Part shown: positions 9,437 through 20,316 of the stretch, piece by piece
Layout: every line of letters begins with the position of its first letter
How positions within the stretch are numbered: the stretch's first letter is position 1
Assembly (NCBI RefSeq): GCF_030445035.2
Contig: NC_080675.1
Span: 63,380,544 to 63,444,543, forward strand
From: Dasypus novemcinctus
Taxonomy: Eukaryota > Chordata > Mammalia > Cingulata > Dasypodidae
Direction of reading: 5' to 3'
Length of the DNA stretch: 64,000 nucleotides
Made by a program: the position numbers and the translations under genes
The notes under the pieces: generated by a model
What the model was told of the DNA's origin: nothing
The model's database searches: none
What the model saw: only the letters and a program-made list of their open reading frames with translations

Positions 9437-9602
9437 GGACTGGTTAGCCAATGATGGGCAACGGGATTGGCCCCCCAGTCAACCTAAGACAGGGACACGG
9501 CCTTTTGTTGCCACGCTTCCCCATGACAGGTAAGACTGGCCACCTGTGTGGCACGGGCATTGCCCGGCTGGGCGCAATCCCGACCTAAAACAGGCACAGT
9601 CC
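9437..9602 (+). promoter_or_regulatory. CTE-like RNA export element (constitutive transport element)
   Basis: In type-D retroviruses a CTE between env and the 3' LTR binds the host export receptor NXF1/TAP and exports unspliced RNA. This segment has the same position and the same paired-loop layout. Loop A: ccaatgatgggcaa (9448-9461) facing acctaaaacaggcac (9583-9597). Loop B: aacctaagacaggg (9481-9494) facing ccatgacaggtaa (9521-9533). Stems that I can pair: ggactg (9437-9442) with cagtcc (9597-9602); cgggattg (9462-9469) with caatcccg (9575-9582); ccagtc (9475-9480) with gactgg (9534-9539). The right arm carries an extra small hairpin near 9553-9567 (cgggc...gcccg). Motifs and pairing are direct observations; the export role is inferred from the known CTE. 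Confidence 0.75.
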
Positions 9603-9641
9603 CCCTCCCTCCCAGAATCAAGCATTTCGGTGGAGCTTAAT

Positions 9642-9658
9642 AAAAACAGAGGGGGAGA
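9642..9658 (+). other. 3' polypurine tract
   Basis: AAAAACAGAGGGGGAGA lies directly before the TG of the 3' LTR, the standard place for plus-strand priming. Confidence 0.9.
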
Positions 9659-10396
9659 TGTGGGAGTGCGAGCCACCGTTGCTAAGCCGACCCGGCAACA
9701 GGCGTGTGCACAGCCTGAAGCCGCAGCTCAGGGTGGCTGGAACTGGTGACCACGCCCTCAGCCTGGTACGGGCGAAGCGCCCTCAGCCTACCCTGGCAAG
9801 ATACATCAATAACGGTCGCCTCCCACTATCTCCCGCCTAGCCTAACATCTGGTCGGCTCTCACTTCCCCTTTCCCCTCCCCCATTCCAAACCTCTCCACC
9901 TGCCCTCTGCCTAGCAACCGCTTACAATCACCTATCAGGAAGCAGTACCCGCCTGCACCTATCAAATCTCTCCATGCAGTCCCAACCAATCCCCGTCCCT
10001 ATAGATAGCAGAGCTAACCTGATATCTGCCCCCGTCCCTAGTAACTGCTTATGGCAACCAACCACAAGTCGCCTTTAGCTTAAGCCAATCAGAACCCTCT
10101 ACGCCACCCTAAGCCCTATAAAAAGTGTGTACCCTTCCGGAATAAACCAGACTTGTGCCATCAGCCTGTCTCCGCGACTCCTTCCTGGGTCGTGCGCCCT
10201 CCACGCCTTCGGAGCCCCCGAGGGAAGCCTCAGCGGCCGTACGAGGCTTTCTTCCCCATGCCAGGGACCCCTCTCGTCCCACAACGGGACCCCACTCGTC
10301 CCTTAACAGGGACCCCACTCGTCCCTTAACAGGGACCCCACTCGTCCCACAACGGGACCCCACTCGTCCCATAACGGGACCCCATTTCGTCCCTCA
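9659..10396 (+). repeat. 3' LTR of the endogenous retrovirus
   Basis: This 738-bp LTR matches the 5' copy with about 4% difference by hand count. It holds CCAAT (10085-10089), TATA (10117-10124), AATAAA (10141-10146) and the six-unit U5 array (10263-10396). The right target duplication TTTGTT follows at 10397-10402. Confidence 0.95.
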
Positions 10397-10402
10397 TTTG
10401 TT

Positions 10403-11014
10403 AATATAAATGAGCTATGGAGGATGAAAGTAGTGGTTTAAAAGTACTAGACTGCCTAAAATATTTTAGAGACATTCCTCATCCTTGCATAAACAGGATG
10501 TAAAATTGTAGTGAGGCTATCACCCTATGTCTTTCAGAATGGCACCTGAAAATTGTCTGGTGTGCTGTCAAGTCTTTAGAGAATTCTGATTGTCTGAAAT
10601 CCACTATCAGGTTAACTGAATTCTACTTCTAGAGTATTTTCATACATGCCCTCCCAACAGAGAGGTTTTGTTTTTTTCAGTTTGAGGTGAAAGTACCTAA
10701 AAAGTTAGAGAATTGGCACTTCATTAAACTTACAGAACAGATTTTAAGATTATTTTAAGCCTGCTTGCTAATAAATGTATTTATCTGTAGTTAAGAAGTA
10801 TTTGTATTCTTTATGATATGGTTTGGAGCATGAAAGAGTGTCTAAATCACCCACTCTTCCATTTATATCATTACCTTTTCACTTATTTATTCATTTAAAG
10901 AATATTGCATCAAAGAGTTATTTAAAGTATAGTATATCCTAGGTATTGTGCTCTTTGCTGGTGATATAAAAATGGAGAAGATGCAGTTCCTTAGGGGATT
11001 GATGTTACTGGGTG
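10403..11014. other. No gene seen; AT-rich, possible old repeat at 10880-11000
   Basis: No useful frame. The stretch near 10880-11000 (ttatttattcattt...ctaggtattgtgctctttgctggtgat) has the wording of a common old mammalian repeat that I cannot name. Confidence 0.4.
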
Positions 11015-11147
11015 TGGTAATTTGAGGCTTTTATGGACCCCAGAAAAATCATGTCCTGTGAGTGAGAACCTATTGTAAATGTGATCTTTTGGTTAGTTTA
11101 CTTCAGTTAAGAGCCTTTTGATTAGATTATCTCAGGAAGCCATGACT
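11015..11147 (+). mobile_element. MaLR-like LTR fragment
   Basis: gtggtaatttgaggcttttatggacccc...gaaaaatcatgtcctgtgagtgagaacc...tgtaaatgtgatctttt is the wording of the 5' part of an ERVL-MaLR LTR. It is truncated where the next LTR-like element begins. Confidence 0.5.
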
Positions 11148-11152
11148 CAGCG

Positions 11153-11485
11153 TGAGACACTGGGGTTACAAAGACAGAAAGAGTTTTATTAGTTTGCATA
11201 AGCAGTTTATGGACCCCCAAACTGCCTCCTAGATTAGCAGGAATTCTAATATCTTATAACATCAGGATATTATTGAGTAATTGAGGGTGCCTGGGACTTT
11301 CCCTTGACCCTGAATGTGATCTCCTTCTAAATGGGATTCTTGTGGGATACTTCTGGCAGCCTTCTTGGGGGCAGTCTTTCCCTCAGGGGGTTTCTAGGCA
11401 GGGTTCCATTGTGATGTGTTTTGTGGCCATGTTTTCTGCCAGGTCTTAGACTTGTCTTCTTTTTTCCCTAAACTAACCTGCCTCA
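11153..11485 (-). mobile_element. Solo LTR-like element, copy A
   Basis: On the minus strand the element starts TGAGGCAGG and ends near GTCTCA. It shares wording with copy B at 13917-14433 (ttccctcagggggttt(c/t)(c/t)aggca and ccctaaactaacctgcctca). An AATAAA is present on the minus strand near 11190. The length is 333 bp and no clear target duplication was found. Confidence 0.5.
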
Positions 11486-12790
11486 AGACTACTCTAGTTA
11501 GTGTCAGTAATTTCAGGTATTAATTTTTGCCATTGGCAATATAAAGGGATTTATATAATGATTTAGTAATCATAATTATTTAATTATTAATTCTCAGTTA
11601 CAATAATGCACTATAGAGGGCATTTTACCTCATTGAAGGGAAACAGGGACTTCTTCTAGAGAAAGGTGATGTTTAAACTCATACTAATAGGTTGAATTAG
11701 TTTTGTTGAGGGAATGGGAAGGGGCTGGATGGGAAGAACCAAAGACTGGAGTTGAAAAACAGCACTTCATACACAGTGCAATTTGTTAAGAGATGAAACC
11801 TGGTCATGGAGGTCTGTATGTTATCCATGTTACCTTTGGACCCTAGGGAACATCTAAAGGACTTTAAGCTATAGAGATAAATTTTAAATTTGTATTTTAG
11901 ATATTTGACAGCTGTGTGAAGGAAGACTTGTAGAAGGGTACTGATGTAAGAAGCTGTTGCCATGAATTATACTGAGTTAATTGGGAATGGAAGAATTTGA
12001 GAAATATTTTAAGACAGAAACTTTGTGATTTGGGGTAGTGAAGGAATGAAAAGTGTTGAAGATATCTAGCAGGCAGCAACTGAAAATGTGAGATTGCCGG
12101 GATTGCCCAGGAGGAGGTATTGAGTTAAATTAGCAATGAGTAAAAGAGTAATTATCAAGGACACCAGCATTTAAGGCCTGATCAAAGAAGAGCAAGTAAA
12201 GAGGTAAAATCATGGTGGAGAGATAGGGAGAAAACCAAAAAAAAGGGTGTCCATAGAAGCTCAAGTGGAGACTCATGGGATGCTCAACACTTTCAAAAAT
12301 AGCAGAGAAATTCTACCAAGAGAAAGGCTGAGACATGTTAATGGGTTTAGCAATGAAGAGGTTCTGGGTAACTAGTAATGGGTTAGACACTTAGGGGGCA
12401 CTTGATCAGTTTGTTTTGAATTAATATTATGAAATAGAGAAGGAGAATTGAAGAAGTAGAAACAAAGTGTGGATTACTTTTTTGAGAAACTTGAAAAAGA
12501 CCTGGAAGAGATCTGGGTGATAACTATAGGTGGCTGACAGGCTCAAGGAAGAGGTTTTCTTTCTATTTAGATTGGCTTAAGCTTGCTTTTAAGTAAGAGG
12601 AAAGATGGTAGAGAGGGAAGAAAAGTTGCATGGAAAGGAGTCTGAATGATACCAAAGGGAGCAAAATCCTGAAGGAGGGGAAGGAGGAAGAGAAGAGAGC
12701 CACGATTTAGGTAGAGAATTTTGTCTTGAGAAGTAAGAGGCCGTTTCACCTTCTGAACATAGAATATATAAACCAAGAAATAAACTAAGC
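11486..12790. other. No gene seen; mostly old repeat-like sequence
   Basis: Purine-rich sequence without recognisable coding content. Parts of 12100-12500 (aggctgagacatgttaatgggtttagcaatgaag) recall the same unassigned ancient repeat as at 60-420. Confidence 0.4.
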
Positions 12791-13140
12791 TGCAAGGCAA
12801 TAAAAACATTTATTTGGGGTCTTAGAATTGCAATTCTGGGAGCACAGATTCAGGTAGCAACCCAAATTGAGTTCCCCTTGGCATTTCCAGGCAAGAGTTT
12901 TAAAGGAAAAGAAGATTAAGAAAGTTGTCTGTGGTTGGTGGATATTTGGGGTGACCTCATTGTCTTTTAGAATAGATAGTTAAGGGAATTCTTTATCTTG
13001 TGGTTTGTTTATGGTGTCCAGATGTCCTTAGTGTTGTTAGGAACATTGTTGCTTGAGGCTGTGCATATTATGGCAGTTTGTGATATCCCTCTGAAATTTG
13101 CATAAAAGTAACCTCCACAATGACTTACCAAGTCCATATG
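12791..13140 (-). mobile_element. Possible LTR fragment
   Basis: The segment aacatttatttggggtcttagaattgcaattctgggagcac reads, on the minus strand, like the polyadenylation end of an LTR (AATAAA within ccccaaataaatg). It resembles 36690-36740. The ends are not defined. Confidence 0.3.
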
Positions 13141-13639
13141 AAATCTCTTAGCCATAGAAACTCTATTTTGTTTTATTAATTTTAACAAATAAAAGAGGAA
13201 ACAATAGATATGGGCTTAAATAAAGAGGGTTTGAGGTTGACATTGATCTCGTGTGATGCTATTGATTTTCTTGATTAACTTTCAAGGTCAGGTGTTGAGA
13301 GAGAAGGAATGGACCTTGAGTAGTTGATGGATTCTTAGGTGGAGTAATTCTTGGTGATCACAAGATTTTTGATGTGGTCTTGAGACACAGTGACTGATGT
13401 GAATTGAAGTGAGGATAATCAGAATAAAGGCAGCTCTGAAATTGTGAGGTGAGTTTGTTGAGGAGGATGATTTCATGGAAATTAGGTTTTCCTGGGATTA
13501 TAGTAAAGATAGGGTGGAAAGAAAAAATGATGGAAAGAATCTAAAAATCTCAGTGAATGAGGAGGACATTCCTGTTAATAACAGGGGAATTCATCTCAGA
13601 GTAGGATGAGCTTTTTCATATTAATAACTAACAGTCAAA

Positions 13640-13856
13640 TCAGACAGTGAGTGCTCTAAGTACTTGATAGCTATTTATTAATTTAATTCTTTATAACCCT
13701 CTGAAGCAGGTGTATTATTATTTCCATTTTTCAGGTGAGGAAACTGAGTCCTAGAGAGAGTAAATAATTTGCTAAGATTACACATCTCTAAGGTAGAGCA
13801 GGAATTTGAGCGCAGGCAAGCAGTCCGGCTCCAAAGCCTGGGCTCCACCACTTTGT
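13640..13856 (-). mobile_element. MIR SINE
   Basis: The core ttatttccatttttcaggtgaggaaactgag...agagagagtaaataatttgctaagattacac...gcaggaatttgag is the reverse complement of the MIR consensus over most of its length. Confidence 0.88.
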
Positions 13857-13916
13857 CATTCTACTGTCGCAAGAATGGAGAAGTCAGGAGATGCTGGATT
13901 CCTCTAGGTTCTTGGC

Positions 13917-14433
13917 TGAGTCACATAAAAGAATCTAAGAGCATGCTAGTTTAGTTAGGCCAGTAAAAAAAGTTTATTGAGAAATGAGAGGAAAGAAGAG
14001 AAGTACACACCCAAGATGTGGATGTGGGGTTCTCCAGGCAAAGAGGGAGCATTTGGAGCTGGAAGCTGCCACTAATTAAGGCCATTATTCACTCCTTCCC
14101 TTTCCTAATTCTGGGGAGGGGCCCCAGCTGTTTGCTCTTCTGATTGGTTGCCTGGCCTGTTAGCTCTTAGGGGGCCAATGATGAGGCCTTTTGTTTGGAG
14201 TTATCTGGGACCAATGGGCAGGCCTGTTTGGAGTTATCTGGAGTCTCCCCTTAACCTGGGAAAGAGTTCCAAGTGGGACCTTGTGGCCAAGGTCTTGGCA
14301 CAGTCTTTCTGGCTTTGTTCTTAGTAGCAGCCTTCCCTCAGGGGGTTTCCAGGCAAAATCTCATGGCAATAGTCTCTGTTGGGTCCCAGCTGTGACTCGT
14401 CTTTTCTTTTCTTCCCTATACTAAACTGCCTCA
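13917..14433 (-). mobile_element. Solo LTR-like element, copy B
   Basis: On the minus strand it runs from TGAGGCAG at 14433 to GTGACTCA at 13917 (517 bp). AATAAA lies near 13975 on the minus strand (gtttattga on plus). It has the same family wording as 11153-11485 but is longer in the middle. The 2.4 kb between the two copies shows no retroviral frames, so I treat them as separate insertions. Confidence 0.55.
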
Positions 14434-15362
14434 GTGATATGGAAGTGGCAATAGGGAGACACTACTATCAGCATCCTGGAACTAATGTAGCCTTCCTAGA
14501 GAGTTAAAGCATGATCTTGGAGACTATTCTTTGTAAAGTTTGAGTACTTAACAGGGATTATAACAGAAGAGGGATTCTGGATAGCACAGTGGAAAGGCTT
14601 GGGGGCAGGAGAGAGTTTATAAAAAGAAGACATTGGAAATAATTTCTCTTCCAGTAAGGCATTGGTTTTATGAGCCATGGTGTAACTGCATGAAAGAAAA
14701 TTGTGTAGTCATCAAAATGTAGAATATTTAATGATATGGAAAGTGCTTATGATATATTCTCTGAAAAAGTTGGTCACAAGACAACATACATACTAGGAAA
14801 CGTTTTCATAATAAAGATCTTTATATGCATAGTTCTGGTTGAGAACCACTGTCTGAGAAGAAAAGAAACCCACTAAATAAAGCGGATAGGGAAATGCATG
14901 AATACAAAGAGCAATTTTGCAGATGCAGGGACTGAATTATCACCAGACCTTATAGGAACCAGAGCTGAAAAGCCACTAGGAATTGTTTTCTATTATCTTG
15001 GCTCTTTTATTTCTGTTTTCTATGTTTCTTTCTGTCTCTTTGACCCATTGTACACATAAATTTTCTCTGCTTATAACACATATCAATATCAGTGGCAACT
15101 ACCATTATCATCATGAGTCTCTGGGTCTCTGCTGAAATTTTTGAGATAGAATGTGAAGAAAATGCAATTGGTTTTTGACCAGTGAAGATATGACTCTCTG
15201 ATCTAATCAGCCATGGCCCAGAGCCTGGGATCATGTGGGAAAGCACAGCCTCCAATTCTGCCCCCTGAGCTGGGGCTGTGCATAAGGGACGTCATTGGAA
15301 GAGGTAATTCTGGATGAGGCAGGCAATGAATGTACTATATATGCAATCAGTGCATATCTCTA
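14434..15362. other. No gene seen
   Basis: Only short frames (at most 82 codons) without recognisable motifs. The words gttctggttgagaaccactg near 14830-14850 match the end of MER5-type hAT elements, but the rest is too diverged to delimit. Confidence 0.4.
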
Positions 15363-15570
15363 GGTGTTGGTATTTCTATGGATGCTGTTAATTTTCTTAT
15401 TTGTTTTTTTTTGCACCCTCTATGTTGTCAGAAATAAATGTAATTTTTTCATAACAATAAAAGTATTACCAAATTAAGAATAAAGGAAGTACATAGCAGT
15501 AAGGAAATTGTGACTGAGAATGTTGAAGGTGGTCAGAAATAATTGACTACAGGTATGTTTGATAAAATTT
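15363..15570 (+). repeat. Left arm of a 205-bp inverted repeat
   Basis: This segment is the near reverse complement of 16037-16240. Agreement is near-complete over long blocks; the differences are a short T-run expansion and an insertion of about 13 bases in this arm. Both arms stop at the same inner point (gataaaattt here, aaattttatc there). It has no coding content. Confidence 0.85.
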
Positions 15571-16036
15571 GTTTGTGAATGACTGACTGAGGGTCCCAGG
15601 TAGTATCTCATTGAACCTTGGAGGACTGATGTTTATCCATGTTCCTCTCCTGTGTGATGTTTCTAGAAACATCACAGCTGATTATAGCAGAAATAAGTAA
15701 AAAGATGTAACTCTAATGAAAACATCCATGCCCACAAATGATATATCATCAGGGATCCTGATGAAACACAGTTTTTCAAATCTATTTTTTTATTTTGCAA
15801 AAGCATATATTCAATTTTTAAAAACATTTGATTTAGAAAGAGAAAGAATAAAATGCTTTAAAATGAGAATATGAGAATGCATATACATATACACATCATT
15901 GTATTATTAGTTTCATTAACTTTAGCAATCTTCATGAGTCAAATACTCTTTACTAGTAAAATGTAATGGAAAGGTCCACCTCCAAACACCTGTAAACCCT
16001 ACCCTAAGTAGAGCCCTAGTCACTTTCCAGACTGGG
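15571..16036. other. Spacer of the inverted repeat, containing a 24-bp perfect palindrome
   Basis: The 466-base spacer has no frame. Bases 15653-15676 form a perfect palindrome with 12-base half-sites (tgtgatgtttct and its complement). The remainder is AT-rich with no recognised repeat. Confidence 0.7.
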
Positions 16037-16240
16037 AAATTTTATCAAACATCCTTGTAGTCAATTATTTCTGAATACCTTCAACATTCTCAGTCACAAT
16101 TTCCTTACTGTTATGTACTTCCTTTATTCTTATTTTCGTAATATTTTTACTGTTATGGAAAAATAACAACATAGAAGGTGCAAAAAAAAAAAAAAAACAG
16201 AAATAAGAAAATTAACAGCATCCATAGAAATACCAACATC
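16037..16240 (-). repeat. Right arm of the 205-bp inverted repeat
   Basis: It mirrors 15363-15570 in reverse complement. It carries a longer A-run (about 16 A, 16182-16197) where the left arm has about nine T. Confidence 0.85.
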
Positions 16241-18149
16241 TTGTATATTTACTTCTTACTCTTAAGTCTATTGGTCATCTGCCTCAAATTAATTCACCAC
16301 AAAGAAACATTTATTGAACATCCTTTAAGTGTCTTGTGGTGTACTTGGTACCGAGGATGCAAAGATGCATAAGGCATGACCTTGAACTTCTTAGACATAT
16401 GAAACTAGTGGGGAAGTATTTATGATAAAGATACCCCAAACACAGTGAAATTGCTCAGTTGTACAACCTTCCAAGTGCCATAGAAACATGGAGACAGGAG
16501 CAACTCATAAATCCTGAGCAAATCAAGCTGTTTAAAGAGTAAGAGCCTTCTGTATTGGATTGGTGATTGCATTTCTCCGTTTGCTTTGACAGTCTGGTTT
16601 AATCTTTTTGTCCCAGACTAATTTCTAATAGCTCCTTCTTTTATGTTCAAAAGTATCCTGGTATGAAGGTAAATTGTATGGTCACCCTATTCTTAAAGGT
16701 TGAAACTAAAAATATAGTTTGGATCCAGGTTATAAAACATGTGTGCCCAAAAAAGCAGTTTAAATTGAGCCCACAGGTTTTGGGAATCCTGGTTTCAGCA
16801 GGGAGTGATGCGGTTAGTCTTCTGTTTTAGTGATAATAGCTCGTATGTCAGTGTGGAGAAAGGGAGGAGGATGCTTAAAGTAATTTAGATCATATCTGAC
16901 ACATCGTCCGTGTGTCAGAAAATAAGACCCTGAATTCTAAATGTGATTGTGGGCAAAGAAAAAGAGAAACCAAGAGGAAAACAACCTTGAGATAGACGTT
17001 CCCTTGTTAGTTATAAGATTGCTTTAATATGTTATAATTAATTACGGTTTAGAATTAATACTGTTGCTTTTTAAATTGTGATTAATATTATATACAATTA
17101 TCACTTTTAAATTCCTGTAATTATTTGTGATAGTAGTTCAGGTAGAGCTCACTTATGGTAATTTTTGCAAGTTTGCTTTGTGGAAGACATAATGCAACTC
17201 AATACAACAATATTCTTTTAATGCTTAAAGAAGATTTGTGAATTTTAACTCTAAGGATAAAATAATAGTTTATGAAGGAATAAGCAGAAGTGAAATAATA
17301 TGATTCTAATTCATATCTTAAAATTTAAAGGTTTATCAGTTTGTTCATTTTCTTTCCATCATACTTGTATGTAAAATCCTCACATTTACTAATCTCAGCA
17401 GTGCTTGTTGGCAGTGAGTAGGCAGCTGTTTAACACATTTATGGGAGTCATAAATCCAGCTGTTTTCATTTTCCATTACCCAAGTTCCTATAGTAACCAG
17501 TGACATTCAGTGCTGACTTAATGGTTCACACTGCACTAAAACTGTTTTTCCTTTTACTCAGATGAGTTTCAATTGCTTTAACACCCTTTAATTTCCTACC
17601 TCTTACATCTTTTCATTTTATACTCATTCTGTTCCAATCTATCCCCCAACATGTTTCTTAGCTTGAAAATTTAGCAGTCACAGTTTTTCTAAATGTAATC
17701 ACCTAATTCAGATATAGTGTTGAAATTCACTAAACACATGAATGCATTTTACAGACTCCAGATTCCAACAGGTTAACCAGAAGCAATTCTTATAAGATGG
17801 GTTGATACTTTAGGGTTTTAATATATCTTTTTAATTTGAATCACAGGAAATATAATTGAGCTGTGTTATGAGCTTTTTGATCATATTTTGCATTTGAAAA
17901 CATTCTTATTTATTTTGGAATATAATTTGATCTTCCTTGGGTATGATCTCTTGCTGTTTTATGAATATAGTGAAAAAAAATTTCCATTTGTGGCATTTAT
18001 GTATCAGGAATGTAATACAACAGTTATATAAATCAGTACAAAAATCACTAGGCAATCTAGTCTTTCATTCTCACCTGTTATAAATTAATTTCCTCAATCT
18101 ACCTTTTTAAACTACTTTATTTGTATGATATAAAATAGCAGAATCTTTC
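16241..18149. other. No gene seen; unique or old repeat sequence
   Basis: 16285-16540 has the wording of a common ancient repeat (aaagaaacatttattgaacatcc...gtacttggtaccgaggatgcaaagatgcataag). The rest is AT-rich and featureless to the eye. Confidence 0.4.
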
Positions 18150-18250
18150 TCTTGATGTAGTGAAGTAAGTTGAGTTAGACAAGCATGGTTTAAGTGTGAA
18201 CTTTACCACTTACCAGCTGTATGAATTGGGCAAGTGACCACCTTTGTTTT
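18150..18250 (+). mobile_element. MIR fragment
   Basis: gtgtgaactttaccacttaccagctgtatgaattgggcaagtgac matches the MIR core region in sense orientation. Confidence 0.7.
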
Positions 18251-18254
18251 TTAA

Positions 18255-19058
18255 ATGTTGGAAATGACCCAGGTGTCTGTCAACTGACTAATGGATAAAC
18301 AAATTGTGGTTTATACACACGATGGAATATTATACAGTGGTAAGAAGAAATGAAGTTGTGAAGCATATGATGACATGGATGAACCTGGAGGACATTATGT
18401 TGAATGAAGCAATTCAGACACGAAAGGACAAATACTCTAAGACTGTGCTACTATGAACTAAATATACTGTGTAAACGTATGGATTTAATAATTAGAATGT
18501 AGGTCACCAGAAATAGAAGAAGGATAGAGAATGGATAGCTGAGGTTTAAAATGTGCAGAATTGGTAAAAAAGTTGGTTGTAAATAATTGGAAATGAATAG
18601 AAATGGTGAAAGCACATCATGGTGTTTGTAACTAGCAGTGCTATTGTATGGGTATGACAGTGGTTGAAAGGGAAAGTCTAAAGTCATGTATAGCACCAGA
18701 AGGAAAGCTAAAAACTATAACATGGAACTGTATATGATAGTAAAACCTCATGTAAAACATGAATATGGGTGATATTGCATATATATGACTGTTTTTACAA
18801 AATGAAAATATAAATAGACTAGAGAGAAGGAAAAAGATAGTAGCTATGTAGGGCAGAGGAAGCACAGAGAGATTGAAAGGTGATGAATTTTGTTTGCTTT
18901 TTTTGTTTATTAATATTATTGAAATAATGAAAGTCCTCTAAGAATGATTGAAGTAATGAATGCAAAAATATATGATTACATAGAATGTCATGATTGTACA
19001 CTTTGCATAGATTTATGCTTTATTTAATATGTATTAATAAAATTGATTTGTTGAAAAA
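18255..19058 (+). mobile_element. LINE-1 3' end (end of ORF2 and 3' UTR)
   Basis: The motif ccaggtgtctgtcaactgactaatggataaac followed by tggaatattatacagtgg and gatgaacctggaggacattatg is the hallmark of the L1 ORF2 C-terminal region. A 3' UTR follows to an A-rich end near 19058. The reading frame is broken throughout. Confidence 0.85.
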
Positions 19059-19084
19059 AGAGAGAGAGGTAAAACTAAACTATG

Positions 19085-19440
19085 ACCTGTAATGCCCTTG
19101 CGGACTTCTGCTAGTCTTTCAGATCTCATCTGGTGGCTCCCTTCACTCTCCACAACCCCCTTGCTCACTTCATGCCTCCAAAGTCTTAACCCAAATGTCT
19201 TCTCTTTACCCAGCCACTATGATTAATATAAACCTGTTATTTTCTTTCTACTACTTATTACAACCAAATTATGTTTGCTTGTTTATCATCTGTCTTCTTT
19301 CATGAAAGTTCCATGAAGAAGGGATATTTACTGCTTGGTTCACAGCTGTATCTCCAATGGTTTGCATAATGCCTAGCATGAGGTATGGGCTCAGTGAATA
19401 TTTATCAAATGAATGAAAGGATGAATGCATGAATAAAGTC
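19085..19440 (+). mobile_element. LINE-2 3' end fragment
   Basis: catgaaagttccatgaagaagggatatttactgcttggttcacagctgtatctcc...gaatatttatcaaatgaatgaa is L2 3' end wording with the terminal TGAATGAA. Confidence 0.8.
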
Positions 19441-19910
19441 TACCTTTGCAGGGGTATTGTAAGTGAAGCATGTTTACATGATGGCATTTATTTTTACTGG
19501 TTATGTTCATTTATTCAATTTGTTTTGAAAGTTGTCAAGTGGGTATTCTAGTACATTAACTCAGTTATTCAGAGATAAAAGATCTCTATAAATAAACCTC
19601 CTCACATTTGCTAACTTGGAGTGTGCCAACTGTTTCTGTTTGGAACCCTGGCTGATATATCCTCTTTCTTTACCAGACAAAAGCTTGCTTATTTTTAAAA
19701 TATTCTGCATTGTGTTTTCTGATATAACTTTTCTGGAGTCCTTCTCTCCAACCTAGGTAGAAATAACTACTCTTTCCTTTATTGTTTTGATGTTTCTTGT
19801 ATACACTCATCACAGCACCTACAACACTTTATTACATCTTGTTGTTAAAAATATTAATAATCTTTATTAGATCATGTCCTAAGGACAGGAATTGTGTCAT
19901 ATTTGTTTTA
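19441..19910. other. No gene seen
   Basis: AT-rich sequence with no frame of note. 19700-19900 may be another very diverged L2 piece. Confidence 0.4.
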
Positions 19911-19915
19911 GTATC

Positions 19916-20168
19916 TGTGAAAGTTTGAATTTGGTGAATCCCCCAAAAAAGATTGTTTTTAAACTAATTCACTCCTGTAGGTGTAAGACCTTTTAATTGG
20001 ATTAGATTACGTTAAGGTACCTTGATTAGATCACTTAATTAGATTGCTTTTGATTTGGGCATTTTCACAGAAGTGGAACTGTAAACTTTTACCCACAATA
20101 AATTTTCCATTATAAAATCCAACCCATTTCTGGTACTTTACATTGGCAGCTTTTAGCAAACTAAGAAA
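19916..20168 (+). repeat. 5' LTR of the MaLR element
   Basis: 253-bp LTR. Its end (ccattataaaatccaacccatttctggtactttacattggcagc) aligns well with the end of the 3' LTR. The terminal CA appears mutated to AA. Confidence 0.8.
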
Positions 20169-20316
20169 TTAATACTGAAAGAGTAGGATTGTGCTGACTG
20201 CAAATGTCAAAAATATTGGAATGGTTTTATAAAAGGGTAAGGGGTAGATTTTGGAAGAATTATGAGATGCTTGATAGAAATGGCATAGATTACTTTAAAG
20301 AGACTTTTGGCAAAAT

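Larger units (their letters stand above)
5847..10396 (+). mobile_element. Endogenous retrovirus, type-D betaretrovirus-like, internally deleted
   Basis: The provirus has two LTRs starting TGTGGGAG and ending CCCTCA (5847-6585 and 9659-10396). It is flanked by identical 6-bp target duplications TTTGTT at 5841-5846 and 10397-10402. The internal part is only about 3.07 kb: primer binding site, duplicated leader, broken gag, an AT-rich block, an env piece carrying only the transmembrane subunit, a CTE-like element and the polypurine tract. No protease, reverse transcriptase or integrase sequence is visible, so it could only move with help. By eye the LTRs differ at roughly 25-30 sites (about 4%), which suggests an insertion of the order of 10 million years old under a typical mammalian neutral rate. 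The GC-rich composition contrasts sharply with the flanks. Confidence 0.93.

Noticed and set aside
11153-14433. Two related LTR-like copies as one provirus
   Set aside because: The 2.4 kb between them has no retroviral frame, primer site or polypurine tract, and the copies differ a lot in length.
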